NCBI GenBank assembly: GCA_014529385.2
Contig: CM043948.1
Coordinates: forward strand, 23,798,451 to 23,862,450
Direction: 5' to 3'
DNA from: Adiantum capillus-veneris
Taxonomy: Eukaryota; Streptophyta; Polypodiopsida; Polypodiales; Pteridaceae
DNA length: 64,000 bases
Within the stretch, counting starts at the first letter, position 1. Every line of letters begins with the position of its first letter. Of the stretch, positions 53,893-64,000 are shown one piece after another. The position numbers and the translations under genes were made by a program. Below the pieces are notes generated by a model. It saw nothing but the letters and a program-made list of their open reading frames with translations. It made no database searches and had not been told where the DNA came from.

Positions 53893-56800
53893 ATGGCCAA
53901 GAAGTCTTATGTTGGTGCTTGTGTTGAGTTCATTTACAATGGAGCGGCCATTGGTATAGGTCGATTAGAGAAGACTTCAAACCTAGCTAAGCTACATAGA
54001 AGCAGATTGCCTTCATATTGCTTTTCTGGTGATGTGTTAGAAGTGTATGATGGCAAGGATGCTCTTTTGCCTCATATTCCTTCAACGAACGATGAAATGA
54101 CTACTCTAAAGAAGGCATAGAATAGCCTTGTTGCATGGCCAAAAAGCTGTCTCGTAATTAATTTGATCATCTCTAGAGACACTATAGAGTATAATTTATC
54201 GACTATCTGTTGGAAGTTTGGTTGATAATTAATCATTACTATGCCTTTTTTTTAAAACGGGTCACGAAGGCTGCAAAAAGAGAACAAGAAGAAATATCTA
54301 CATCTGCTCTACTATGAATATATCCAAGAGCATATAGGCTAGTCCAATGCCATCACCACTTGCCACAACATTCAAGAAATCTAAAAAATTTGCAAAAGGA
54401 AAAGCGAAAGTGCAAGAAGGAGCATCTTTTAGATTTGTGGAAGACAAGTACAACTCCGACGAAATCGATGATAAAGAAATGGAGGCTTATTTGACTGCAG
54501 GGGCAAATGCTGGCAGAGAATCTCCCATCAACGAAGACGTGACGGTATAGCAAGATATAATATCAAAGCATCTTGGAAACTTGAAGATAAATAAGAGCTT
54601 TTTAGTTTGAGGATACTATGAGGGTTTTTTGGTTTTGTCATTCATATACACTGATAACTGCATGTAGAGCATGAATCCCCACTACCGCGGGTTCCTCTTT
54701 TGTCGTTTGGTAAATCTTGAAAAAGCAAGACAAGTGAGCTAGGACACCAAGCGACTGCAACCTCTTGCCAATGCATTCTTGTTGGAGGGGTATTATGAAC
54801 CCAAGGGAAGCTTCATATGCTTTCTTGATGCACCAGGTTGATCTAGACAATGACATCAAGAAGACAAGGGATCCACTTTGGCGTGCAGTAAATGAAGAGT
54901 TCAAGGATGACATCGAGGGCACTTGTTTGGAGCAAACTGTGCGGAAAAATGTTATACACCTGGGATGGAAACCATAGGCTAGCCACTTGGATGGGAGCCC
55001 TAAAAGAGAGTAATATATGTTGACCATGTTATTTTGCAAGCATCTTTAGAAATGCATTGAATGTGTGTCTTCCTTATTATGTTAGGTGTTGTGTATGAAA
55101 ATGTAGATTCATCAAATGAGGTAGACATGTTGAGCATAGTAATGTGTATAAACAAGTAAGATCTCTCTCATGCACTCGAGTTTGCAGTTGCATGGAATTA
55201 ATGCAGGATTGAGTTTTGAATCGCATTGCTTCAATTTCTTGTAGATTGAACGAGTCAGGATATGTGTCCACATCTTACATAGAGATGTTGTGGATGGTTC
55301 AGGCAATGGGTTTTGCTTCAAAGGAAGCAATCATGGAGAAACTACCATGTGTAGCTTAGAGCTAGATGAAGGAAAATATCGATAAATGGGTGGGAAAGAA
55401 GTCCTGGTACAATGTGCATGTCGTAGCTTCTTCATCCAGTACGTCTTCTAGGATAGTTTGATTGTTAAACTAAAAAATATTTGGATCATTACATTTTTTT
55501 AATCGTTGTCGCCATATATGCAGGAAAAGTATACGCTTGCCCTAAAAAAATAGTGGCAGAGAAAAATAAGATGTTGTCGATCGGGTTTCAAGCCCATTAC
55601 AAAAAAGCATTCTTTGAGGTGGATGTGCAGTCTTAAAAAGTGACAAGATATGCATTGGCGATTGTTGACCCTACTTTGGGAGATGAATGGTGGAGGTGGG
55701 TTGATCTTGGATCTCATTCAAACCTAGAACGAATGTTCATAGTGCATGTTTCCATTAACCTTTTTCAAGTATTGTGCATGACATTGTGCGCAATCGAGTG
55801 GATGAGTAGACCAAAGTGGATAACAGTGGAAAGATTATATGGGATGGCAAATGCAGCTCTTCCAACAGACAAAAAAACATTCATCTTGCACGGTGGCCTC
55901 TGGTGATCCGAGAGATGTGAAGAGTTTGGACATTCCTCAAACTGGTGAGTGCATTTGATTGCCATGTTGATAAACAATCAAGTCATTGAGATAGATTGTG
56001 TCAATCTAACATATTCATTGTTTTCATTGTCATAGGGGAGTCTGTTGTTTTTTGAGAGTGGTTGCAGATCGAAGTGTTCTGGTCTTCCATTATTAAAGAG
56101 GCAGAGAATGTGTATAGTTGTACCCGCAATATACATTTGTAATTGATGCCTGGGTTGGACCTAAAGTCGTTCATCAAGGACGCTAAATTGATACGTAAGG
56201 GCAAGACCTTTGCTTATGAGCTAGGTGTGATGAAAAAGGGAACACAGTCTGAGGTGAGCAAGGTAGTGGCAGATGCATGAAAAAAGATGTCTTTGCAAGT
56301 ATGCACAGTTGATAATTACGGTCTAGCGAAGATCTAAAATAGTCAACAAACAATTTCCTTGCTTGTGCTAGATGGTTGTGGATGCGCAAGTTTAACCTAA
56401 AAGGGGTTAGAAGCTTACAGGCAATGCCCAAAATTAAGCATACTTTTAACCCAATGCAGATAGCACACAACTTTACAAGCAGAGTCTACCAACATTTTCC
56501 ATGGTTCCTGGAGTACGATGAGGGATACTTACCTAGGAGAAGACACACAACTATGCGGTGAAGGATAGAGAGGAAAGAGCACGTGGAGGTGCACAAACAT
56601 CTACCGTAGCAGAGTCCAATGTCCAACGGCCTCAATTGGAGGGGTTTGATACAACATCTTAGATATCAAAGTTGTTGCCTTCATAATTACATAGTGCCTG
56701 CCTCCATTGTTCGAGCTGTTCTTAAATAACCTTTCCGAAATTGCTTTGCAGATGGAGGGATCTGGGGAGGCATCAAGTTTGCAAAGGGCGCCTCATGTAA

Positions 56801-57981
56801 GAGAGAAACGTGAGTATGTTTGACCAACATCTAAATCGTAAACATTTTTTATTCACTTAAAAATTGGTGCTTTTCTTGGGGATCAGGAAAGAGAAGTGGA
56901 ATGTCAGCAAAGGAGGTGATAGACTTCGCAACGAGTTTAGAGACATAAATATTGCATGTTTTGGATTTGCCTTTGGTTATTTACCCGTCAACAAGTAGGT
57001 GACAAACTTAAATGAGAGTTACAAATTGTTTCAGAATCTTGCTTGATTTGTCTGAGGGTTTCTGTAGATGGCGCTAGCGACCATATTCAAATTGTGCATT
57101 TCGATTTAGACAAATAGAAGATGACTTGAAGAATGCCTTGCTAAGCTTTGTGAGGCCACACATTATGGATAAATGTCTTTGTCTGACACATGATGGTTTG
57201 GCTGTGGATTGAGCAGTAAATGCTTCCAATCTGTTTTTACCAACCAATGCACCTATGTATGGGCTTTCTGATTCCAATGTGCTAGATTGGAATAGAATGA
57301 AAGTATGCAGGCTTGGACAACTCGCTCGCCTGACTTTGTCAACAACAAATGATAAAGGTGTGTTTGTGGTTGTGTGGCAGTCAGATAATTATGGAATGGT
57401 TAATGATATCACTGTTGCTATTGAATGGCGTGAAGACCACATAAACGTCGTTGTTTGTAAAAGAGAGATATGCAAGAAGGAAAATAGGACTATGCGCACC
57501 ATGTTGGTTTTTGCAATGAGTAAAGAGCACACCTGGACATCAGAGGCAATTGACACAGCATCTGAAGATGCTTGGTTCCATTTGCTAGAGGAGAGTGATT
57601 GGACAAAGAGGTGGATGGGACACCTATGCGAGGTACACTTCTAAACCATCTCTCTCTAGAAACAATTTTTCTGTTGTCTTTGACATTCCTTTGACGTGCA
57701 GGTGGTATGGAACATGGACATTGGTTAGTTTGGCAACTATTTGCCCAATATACAAATGAGAACGACATTGTTGCCCAATACGGAGGAGACTGTGGAGCAA
57801 CAAGGAATTCGCGACCAAACTATGCTCTGTTTTTGAAATGCAGACCCATCGGCTTAGAGAGATGCAGAAGCGAGAAAGAAAACAGGCAGATGAGGAAGAT
57901 CGTGCCCTGAAAGTAGCATCTTTGTTGGAGCCACATCCTAACATTGTGGAGTTAGATCCTTCAGTCATCACTGACCTAGAG
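53893..57981 (+). pseudogene. Unrecognised multi-exon gene, decayed
   Basis: An ATG at 53893 starts MAKKSYVGACVEFIYNGAAI (75 codons). Further coding pieces lie at 54347-54550, 54765-54977 and 55521-55760 (YALAIVDPTLGDEWWRWVDL). A later exon, 57068-57632, holds DWNRMKVCRLGQLARLTLST and HTWTSEAIDTASEDAWFHLL. Consensus splice sites support exons: intron 55945-56035 (CTG/GTGAGT to ATAG/GGG), donor GAG/GTGAGC at 56253, exon 56752-56809, intron 56810-56886, intron 56995-57067 (GTAGGT to CTGTAG) and intron 57633-57701. In-frame stops in several exons and frame changes in the last one show decay. No domain is recognised. It is transcribed toward the right end of the 24716-58621 block. Confidence 0.45.
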
Positions 57982-58496
57982 TAGATATTCTGAAGAGCAC
58001 CTCACATAGTGTGTGGGGAACTTATTTTTGAAAATTGCTATGAGCTGTTGCTTTTGATATTCTTTTGAATATAGAGAAAAGGTTTTATTCATGTGTTTAT
58101 ACTTCTAATTAGTGAAGGGGCTATAATTTTTGGTTCCTGTGAACTTATTTGTATACTATGACTTACATTAATAGACTTCTCCGTTTCTTTGATTGAGTGA
58201 AAATTTTGTATTTTTGCAGGTCTTCTCAATAAACCTATAAAAACTTTAGTTATCATTTCTTGGTGATTGAGCTTACCAGCATCAATATCATGATTCATCC
58301 TGTCTCATCCAATCTCTCTCTGCCTCTCTCCATCTTCACATTTGTCTGGGCAAAACATGCAAGGACAATGTAACTAACACGTGTATTTTGCACGCTTAAT
58401 TTGTTATGTACATCTCTCCTTTGCCTCTACCACTCTATAATGATGTCTTATAATGTTGCGACTCAATTTTAATCGATGGCAAAGAACTCTGGCAGC
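57982..58496. other. AT-rich region downstream of the decayed gene
   Basis: Probably 3' untranslated and flanking sequence of the preceding gene. No terminator or open frame is convincing. Confidence 0.4.
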
Positions 58497-58621
58497 ATTT
58501 GGTGGAGGGAGCTTTTTGCATAAGATTAGAGAATCCATCACAAAATACATAGAGATCTTTTTCATTAGATTCGCCAAAACGTTCTTTTTCCAAAAAAGCT
58601 CCCTCAAAAGCTCTCTCCATT
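58497..58621. repeat. Right terminal region, fold-back
   Basis: GGAGGGAGCTTTTT (58511-58524) is repeated in reverse complement as AAAAAAGCTCCCTC (58592-58605), which would form a hairpin with a ~70-bp loop. The outermost bases read inward AATGGAGAGAGCTTTTGAGG, matching motifs at the left end (24731-24750). It could also be a small independent fold-back element. Confidence 0.5.
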
Positions 58622-58636
58622 ACCCAGCTCATAAAT

Positions 58637-59210
58637 ATCGATCTCAAAGAAATCACATTTGTTTTCCTTCACAAATAGTTGATGTTTTCTCAATAACTCG
58701 AATGTTAGACATAAATGTTCTAAGTGTTCTTTTTGAAATGTACTATAGATTAGTATATCATTTAGAAAAACCACTATAAATTTTCCTAAGTACGGATGTA
58801 AAATATTGTCCATGTGCATTGGTTAGCCCAAATGACATAGGAAAAAACTTAAAATGTCTGAAACGGTCCTAAATACACGCTTCGCAACATCTTCTAGTCT
58901 AATCCTAGCTTGATGATAATTAGACCTTAGTCTATCTTTGAAAAATAATTTGACCCAAAGAGTTTATCAAACAACTTATCCGCACTCAACACTGGATACT
59001 TGATCTTAATTGTTATCCGATTAAGAGACCTACAATCTATGCACATCCGCATAGATCCGTCCTTCTTGTTTACTAGAAGAATAGACAATGCCCATGGACT
59101 AGAACTAGGCCTAATAAAGCCTTTGTTCAAGTGTTCCATTAGTTGCTTTTCCACTTCTTGTGCCTCGAAGTGGCTTTTTCACTTAGTTTTGAACCTGGCA
59201 CAACGTTGAC
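58637..59210 (-). pseudogene. Reverse transcriptase N-terminal half of gypsy-B
   Basis: On the - strand the frame reads HLNKGFIRPSSSPWALSILL, VNKKDGSMRMCIDCRSLNRI and KYPVLSADKLFDKLFGSNYF. After a frame change it reads VVFLNDILIYSTFQKEHLEH, LRKHQLFVKENKCDFFEIDI and YELG, then breaks off. The active-site box is FLND where Ty3-gypsy enzymes have YxDD or FxDD, so the first Asp is lost. The remaining part of the domain is at 24503-24715. Confidence 0.85.
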
Positions 59211-59655
59211 GCCATGGTATACTCTCCAAGATGGCAGCAAGCCATATAGTAAATCGCCAAGAAATACATCCTAAAAATCCTCTAATAAATTCATCAAAGC
59301 ATCTACATACGTTTTCTTAAGGGTCTCTTTTGCCTTGGACTTTTTTGTTTTAGAATTGCATGCATGCCAAACACGGTTTTCAAAGTGTGGGTTTCATCCA
59401 AGGCCATCTTTTTATTGTGCTTGTCTACACAAACATTACTTAGAAATTCAAATACACGAACATTTTATTAGTTTCATTTACAACAACATAATTTAAAAGA
59501 GGATAACATGCAAATACCTATGCTATTAGGCCCCTATGGATTTCTTTGAGTAGCTCCATGGAAGAAATGAGAGGGATAGAGGGGACACTACGGTCACCCT
59601 ATAGGGTGATGACCCTACCACTGTGCTCAAACTCTAGTGTGTTATTCAAAGAACT

Positions 59656-59967
59656 CTAGACTAGACTAGGGCCCTGGCTATATAGACACTCCAAGACTAG
59701 GTATTTGTCTGCTCTAGCCAAGTGCATGATCTGAAAGTCAAGCAAAGCCTCATAGTCGTGCATGGCTACTGGAACTCCAAAGACTACGATATTCCATACA
59801 ATCTTATCATAACCGTTCACTAACCCAACATTGTACTCAAGATTGCTCACAATCTCAATCAACCTCAACTTCTTAATTAACGAGTAGTTTAGTAAGTTAT
59901 GAGTAGCTCTAGTGTCTAAGAAGACAATGACTCTAGGACCACCAATAATGCTATATATGCACACCAT
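59656..59967 (-). pseudogene. Aspartic protease of gypsy-B
   Basis: A 103-codon frame with VIVFLDTRATHNLLNYSLIK followed by LEYNVGLVNGYDKIVWNIVV. The family active site is LDSGATHNFI; here Gly of the D-(S/T)-G triad is Arg, so it is inactive. It lies in the right place between gag and RT. Confidence 0.75.
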
Positions 59968-59999
59968 GTCATGAGGATCTGTGCTAGGCTACCACATAG

Positions 60000-60640
60000 C
60001 TCGTGCCACTCTCTTGGTCTGTCCTCTCTTCTTGCTTATCACTGCAAAACCCTTTTCTTTTAAAACCCCTTTTTCTCTTTATTCTCGGCCCTACCTACTC
60101 CATCTTGCACACCACGATGCTTGATGTCATCATAAATTTGCACATATTTAATTGCCTTGAATAAGTATTTCGGCTAAGAGACTACTCAAGACAATCATTC
60201 GTGAGGCCTCTCTTGAAGCCCCACATCATTTGAAATGTATCAATCCCTTTCAAATTAAGTATTATCTCTCTATAGTCTGAGATGTATTGAGTTAGGGACT
60301 TGTTTACCATCGAGCACTTGTCCCATAACGCCCAATTTTTCTCTTCTTCGTTGTGAGAATTCCTTTCGAAACATCATTTCCAACTATGCCCAAGTAGTAA
60401 GACAAGTAGTCAAGCTCATTAGGCTACTTTTGTAGTGCATGAATGTCCGACCACTTTGCTCGGAACATATTCATTGGATCTTTGTTTTACTCTTTTTTCT
60501 CACCTCCAAAACTAGGCAATTTAAAATCTAAGTAGGGATGAGGCACACTTTATGGACAACCTTGTAGGCACATCAGCTTGGACTCATATGTCCATAGGTG
60601 AGGCTACAGTCACTCGCACCGTGGGAGTTGTTAGCTTCCT
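60000..60640 (-). pseudogene. Gag remnant of gypsy-B
   Basis: Readable pieces on the - strand include LPSFGGEKKE, NKDPMNMFRAKWSDIHALQK and ELDYLSYYLGIVGNDVSKGI, broken by stops and frameshifts. The first two match the Gag core of gypsy-C at 18.7 kb (FHGEERDRNKDAVNTF, KWSDIH). Confidence 0.6.
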
Positions 60641-60973
60641 GAAATCTTCCCAACACTTTCTCAACACAATTATGATTGATTAAATCAAAATAAATTCAGC
60701 AAAATGATTGATTGAATAATCACAACACACAAAGAGAGCACCATAAACAAGAATCAAAACACCAAACACCATACTGGGTACCAACCATTCCCCTCAATCA
60801 ATATGATTGAGTATTTACAATCCATCTCTTCATTCATCTCATGGAGCTTGAATAACAATAAGATAAATATATGAAAGATAAGAGGGCATGAGCTATGCAA
60901 TCAAGAGAGTGTATGCCATCATTAAGAGAGAAAATTAACATAAAAGAGGAAAACGTGTATCCTTTACAGCTTT

Positions 60974-60981
60974 GCTCTGAT
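60974..60981 (-). other. Partial primer-binding site of gypsy-B
   Basis: The + strand GCTCTGAT is the inner part of an initiator-tRNA-Met site (GCTCTGATACCA on this strand). It is cut off where the next element's LTR appears to start, so the gypsy-B 5' LTR is displaced or lost. Confidence 0.4.
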
Positions 60982-61995
60982 GAAGATTTTGATGGCTACG
61001 TTGCCTTTGAAAGGGGGGTAAAAGACTACATCACCTGGTCAAGATGCTCTTGGAGTGCTTGTCTTCCTTGTGAAGAGCTAAGAAGTTGATTCCTGTTAGC
61101 TGCAAGCAAACTCGGATAACATTTTTCGGAGCTTTTATTGTAAAAACACTTATTATTTTGAAGAATCAAGAATATTGTAACTCTTACTTTCCAGATAAAC
61201 ACTGTAATTGATGAGCCGGGGCTACAAGCTTCCAGATTGTATCAACCTGTCTTTAGTTAGAGCTCCTAGATTATTAGTTTTGACGATAAAAACCTTGACT
61301 AAGGTATAAAAGCCAATTTTTGTAAGTTTTTAATAATAGAAACACATCGTGAGCTTAACGACACTCACTTCTCTCTTTCTCGCGCTTCCTACTCGCTTTT
61401 CAGTTGTCACATTGTTGCAGTGCCGTCTGTTGCGTTGTAACCGCATGTAAGAGCTCTACGCATTGACGTAAGCATTTCATGGTAATTCGTAGCTTTTGGC
61501 ATCGTTGACCCGCGCCCTAATTTCATTGTAAGTAGGAATTTCAGCTTTAAAATCAAAAACTAAGTATAGACAGGGTATTGGGGCATCATTGCTAAGCATT
61601 TAGATACATTCTGGATCGAAAACGGCTAGGTCAAAAACTCCTTGCTGTTAATAATCGCCATTTTTTCACTTAACCTAAAGTGAGATTTGAGACCATAAGC
61701 ATGTGTGCTTAGGTCTTATAAACGTGTCCTAGAAGTTTTGTAACATTTGGATGTCGTTTGATGCTATAACGGATGTGATTTGTTTGTCAATGAGCGATTA
61801 GCTTTTGGTGATTTCAGTCATTTGAGTGTAGCTTGAGTTAGATGCAAGTTGTTTGTTGTTTTCCAAGAGGTTGACAACCTCTTGTAGCCTCTATGCACTA
61901 GTCGAGTCAGCTTCGTCCCATGGATTGACAATTATATTCATGGTTCTCGCTATGTCTGCAATAAGATAGAAGTGAGGTTAGACACCTGTCCCACA
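60982..61995 (+). repeat. 5' LTR of a second Ty3-gypsy element (gypsy-D)
   Basis: The right end is fixed: CCCACA at 61990-61995 is followed by TT and a primer site. The left end is estimated from where gypsy-B sequence stops and is uncertain. TATAAAAG at 61305-61312 is a good TATA box. The remaining LTR and coding region lie beyond the window. Confidence 0.55.
61305..61312 (+). promoter_or_regulatory. TATA box of the gypsy-D LTR
   Basis: TATAAAAG in context AAGGTATAAAAGCCAA. LTR transcription would begin some 30 bp downstream and include the primer site at 61998. Confidence 0.55.
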
Positions 61996-61997
61996 TT

Positions 61998-62016
61998 TGG
62001 CACCGCTGCCGGGGAT
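61998..62016 (+). other. Primer-binding site (tRNA-Asp type) of gypsy-D
   Basis: TGGCACCGCTGCCGGGGAT differs at two positions from TGGCGCCGTTGCCGGGGAT, the tRNA-Asp primer site of many plant Ty3-gypsy elements such as the Athila/Tat group. It lies two bases after the LTR end. Confidence 0.8.
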
Positions 62017-64000
62017 CGAGGAGATCTAAACTAGGAAAAAACACAAGCATCTTGTGAAGTTATCCTTTAACTTCATCTAGGATCACTTAGAGTCAAAACT
62101 TTCTTTTTAAAACCGCATAGCTTAAGATTATCGTCTTTTGCTGTGTAGAGGTAGCTTGGAAGTAGGTTGTACTTGCTAAGTACCTTTTAGGATTGTAGGA
62201 TTAGATTAGGATCTTGAGAATGATTGATGGATGAGACAAGTCTTAAGATTGAGGCTCAAAAAGCCATAAAAAACAAGAAAACGAGTGTTTGTGGTGGACA
62301 CTTTCCACAATCCCATTGCAGTAGAACCTAGGAGTAGGGTAAGTAGAATCTGAGGTGGATCTCAGAACATTGCTCTATCCAAAAGAATCAATTGTGAGTT
62401 ATTTATGTGAAGTTGTAAAATTTCAGGTCTACAGCTAGGAATAACTGTCCACCATTGAATCCGACTAGAGAGCATGCTTTAAAAGTTGTCTGAACCAGTG
62501 GGTAAGCTTAAGGACGCATTGAGGTAAAAATTTCAAGAGTTTTCAAAAACTCAGATTATTTACTTTTTCTTGACATTTTAGGCCAAATTAAGTTTTGACT
62601 TGAATCGGAGCCTTAAAATAGCTCATGAAAAGGTTGTCCAGTGAAAAAGTTCAAAAAAGTGCTCATTTTAAGCCTAAAGCAAATAATTGCAATTATTTCC
62701 TTTCAACTCAAAAGTGACCAGGATTGATACGAGAGACTCTATGCATGTGTACAAACATCTTTTGTAAAGGCCCATAGAAATTGGATCACCAAATTGACCA
62801 AAAACTTAAAAACTAAAATATGTAATGACTGTCGAGAACTTGAGTGTAAATTGGAAAAAAAATATTGAAACTAAGTGAAACTTGACTCATAGGCTTATAT
62901 TGATGTGATAAACAAGTGTACATGCTTAGTTGACCAAGAAGATGCAAAAATTTGCCATAAGTAAATAATCGCGATTATTTACTTTTGTTTCATTTTTCAA
63001 CTTTTTTGACCAAACCAGCATACCACTAGTTTTAACATGTTATATTAAGCCCACAAATCAAATTTGGCAAGATTTGGATCATTGAAGTGCAAATTGTGGT
63101 CAAATTTGCAAAGACAGTCCGCAGACACAAAACTGTTGACCATTTGAACATAAATTATTTAAACTTGACGAAACTTGACTAGAGAGCTTAAGTTAAGATG
63201 CTTAATAAATCTGTGTCAAGATTTGACAAAAACTTGCATAAAAATAGCATGAGTAAATAATCACGATTATTTACATTTGCTACAAAAGTAGACATTTTTA
63301 CACACTTGAGTAAACCACAAGGTCAAGCATATCAAGTGGAGCACACAAATCAAATTTGGATCACAAAAGTGGAACTTAAGTCAGATTCTTGAAAACCGTG
63401 TCTGCGGACACAAAACAGCTGATAACTTGAACAAATTTTGTTCAAACTTAGTGAAACTTGTCCAGAGACCTTAACAAGTTGAGTACTTGGCTAAACAAGT
63501 CAAAAAGTGTAAAAAATTGGGAAAAGTAAATAATCACGATATTTACTTCTGATGCACAGAGAGACACCATTTTTGAGTTTTGAACTTATACAGTGTTAGA
63601 CCAACATAATATAAGGCCACCGGGCAATTTTGGGTTCAATCGGATCCAAATGGGTACATGTTCACTCAATTTCTAGGTTGCAGATTAGTCCTTTGGCTTT
63701 TTGCAAAAGTAGAATTTGAAAGTCTTAACTGCTGACTCACTTAGCTTGATTTGAAGTGATACACATAGACTAGTCGCAATAGTTAGCAATTATGAAAGAA
63801 TAGCTAACTTGATTAAAACTGATACAAGAATCAGGTTGCAGACAAGGAATTGAAAGCCTGATAAAAATTGCAATCAAGTCAAGTGGAAGAAGTTGACAAC
63901 AAGTCAATCGGACGATAAGTACTCTAGCCAGGGCTACACAAGTCTATATGAACCTTAGATCTGGTCGTATACTAGCAAATCGAGGCATATTTGGAGAGAT
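62017..64000 (+). other. Long untranslated leader of gypsy-D
   Basis: Nearly 2 kb after the primer site without an open frame over about 60 codons. Long leaders before gag are usual in the Athila/Tat group. It contains the tandem palindrome repeat described separately. The gag gene would lie beyond the window. Confidence 0.55.
62540..63560 (+). repeat. ~285-bp tandem repeats each with a palindrome around AATCGCGATT
   Basis: Palindromes centre at about 62690, 62971, 63264 and 63537, spaced 273-293 bp, with a half copy at ~62555. The best one (62959-62984) is perfect over 26 bp, built on GTAAATAATCGCGATTATTTAC. The copy at 62681-62698 is a perfect 18-bp variant. The sequence between them is also repeated in diverged form (GTCCGCAGACACAAAACTGT / GTCTGCGGACACAAAACAGC; GAAACTTGACT / GAAACTTGTCC). 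Confidence 0.8.

Larger units (their letters stand above)
24716..58621. mobile_element. Candidate giant DNA transposon (33.9 kb with later insertions) inside gypsy-B
   Basis: Both borders interrupt the same codons of a - strand Ty3-gypsy RT (IY-x-LG). The flanks ACCAAGGTAATAAAT (24701-24715) and ACCCAGCTCATAAAT (58622-58636) agree at 12 of 15 bases, as a worn long target duplication. Read inward, the left end has GAGAGCTTTTGGAGGGA and the right end GAGAGAGCTTTTGAGGGAGC. Inside are gene remnants transcribed toward the left end (one with a SWIM finger, a domain of Mutator-like transposases) and spliced + strand genes. Subtracting the gypsy-A insertion (35640-53624) leaves about 16 kb. No catalytic DDE domain was identified. 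Two unrelated gypsy copies with coincidental breakpoints remain possible. Confidence 0.45.

Overview
This window is transposon-dense nuclear DNA from a land plant, probably a vascular plant with a large, repeat-rich genome. A fern or similar lineage is possible, but the sequence does not settle it. The evidence for a plant is a Cassandra-type TRIM whose terminal repeats carry 5S rRNA sequence, Ty1-copia and Ty3-gypsy elements with plant-type initiator-tRNA-Met and tRNA-Asp primer sites, short GT-AG introns, and one exon of a plant O-fucosyltransferase family gene. Apart from that exon, almost all recognisable coding sequence belongs to mobile elements, most of them broken by stops, frameshifts, deletions and nested insertions.

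Layout. 1.26-8.07 kb: a solo LTR on the + strand, split by a later insertion (1534-7224) of a non-autonomous LTR element of the same family on the - strand. The inserted element has three LTRs, and the 5-bp target duplication GTGAC flanks it. 9.8-10.2 kb: exon 1 of an O-fucosyltransferase family gene (- strand). 10.8-16.5 kb: homopolymers, a tRNA-derived SINE candidate, a possible Helitron 5' end, a microsatellite cluster and a 91-bp tandem repeat. 16.8-17.3 kb: the Cassandra element. 17.6-19.1 kb: primer site and gag of a gypsy relic. 19.8-20.2 kb: a copia relic.

From 20.4 kb to 61 kb the region is best read as one Ty3-gypsy element on the - strand (gypsy-B) opened by insertions. Its gag, protease and first part of reverse transcriptase lie at 60.6-58.6 kb, the end of reverse transcriptase at 24.7-24.5 kb, and RNase H at 20.76-20.4 kb. 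Copia-2 (20766-24497) separates the last two parts. A 33.9-kb block (24716-58621) separates the reverse transcriptase halves. The block has related inverted ends rich in GAGAGCTTTT/GGAGGGA motifs and is flanked by a 15-bp near-duplication. It carries - strand gene remnants ending in a SWIM zinc finger near its left end, a spliced + strand gene of uncertain type in the middle (31.5-35.6 kb), and a second spliced + strand gene near its right end (53.9-58.0 kb). It was itself invaded by gypsy-A. Gypsy-A contains copia-1 (42446-47304, target duplication GGTAC) in its coding region and a LINE (49212-52016) with a long open frame in its 3' LTR.

61-64 kb: the 5' LTR, tRNA-Asp primer site and long leader of another gypsy element that runs off the window. 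Its leader holds a ~285-bp tandem repeat with a palindrome of up to 26 bp in each unit.
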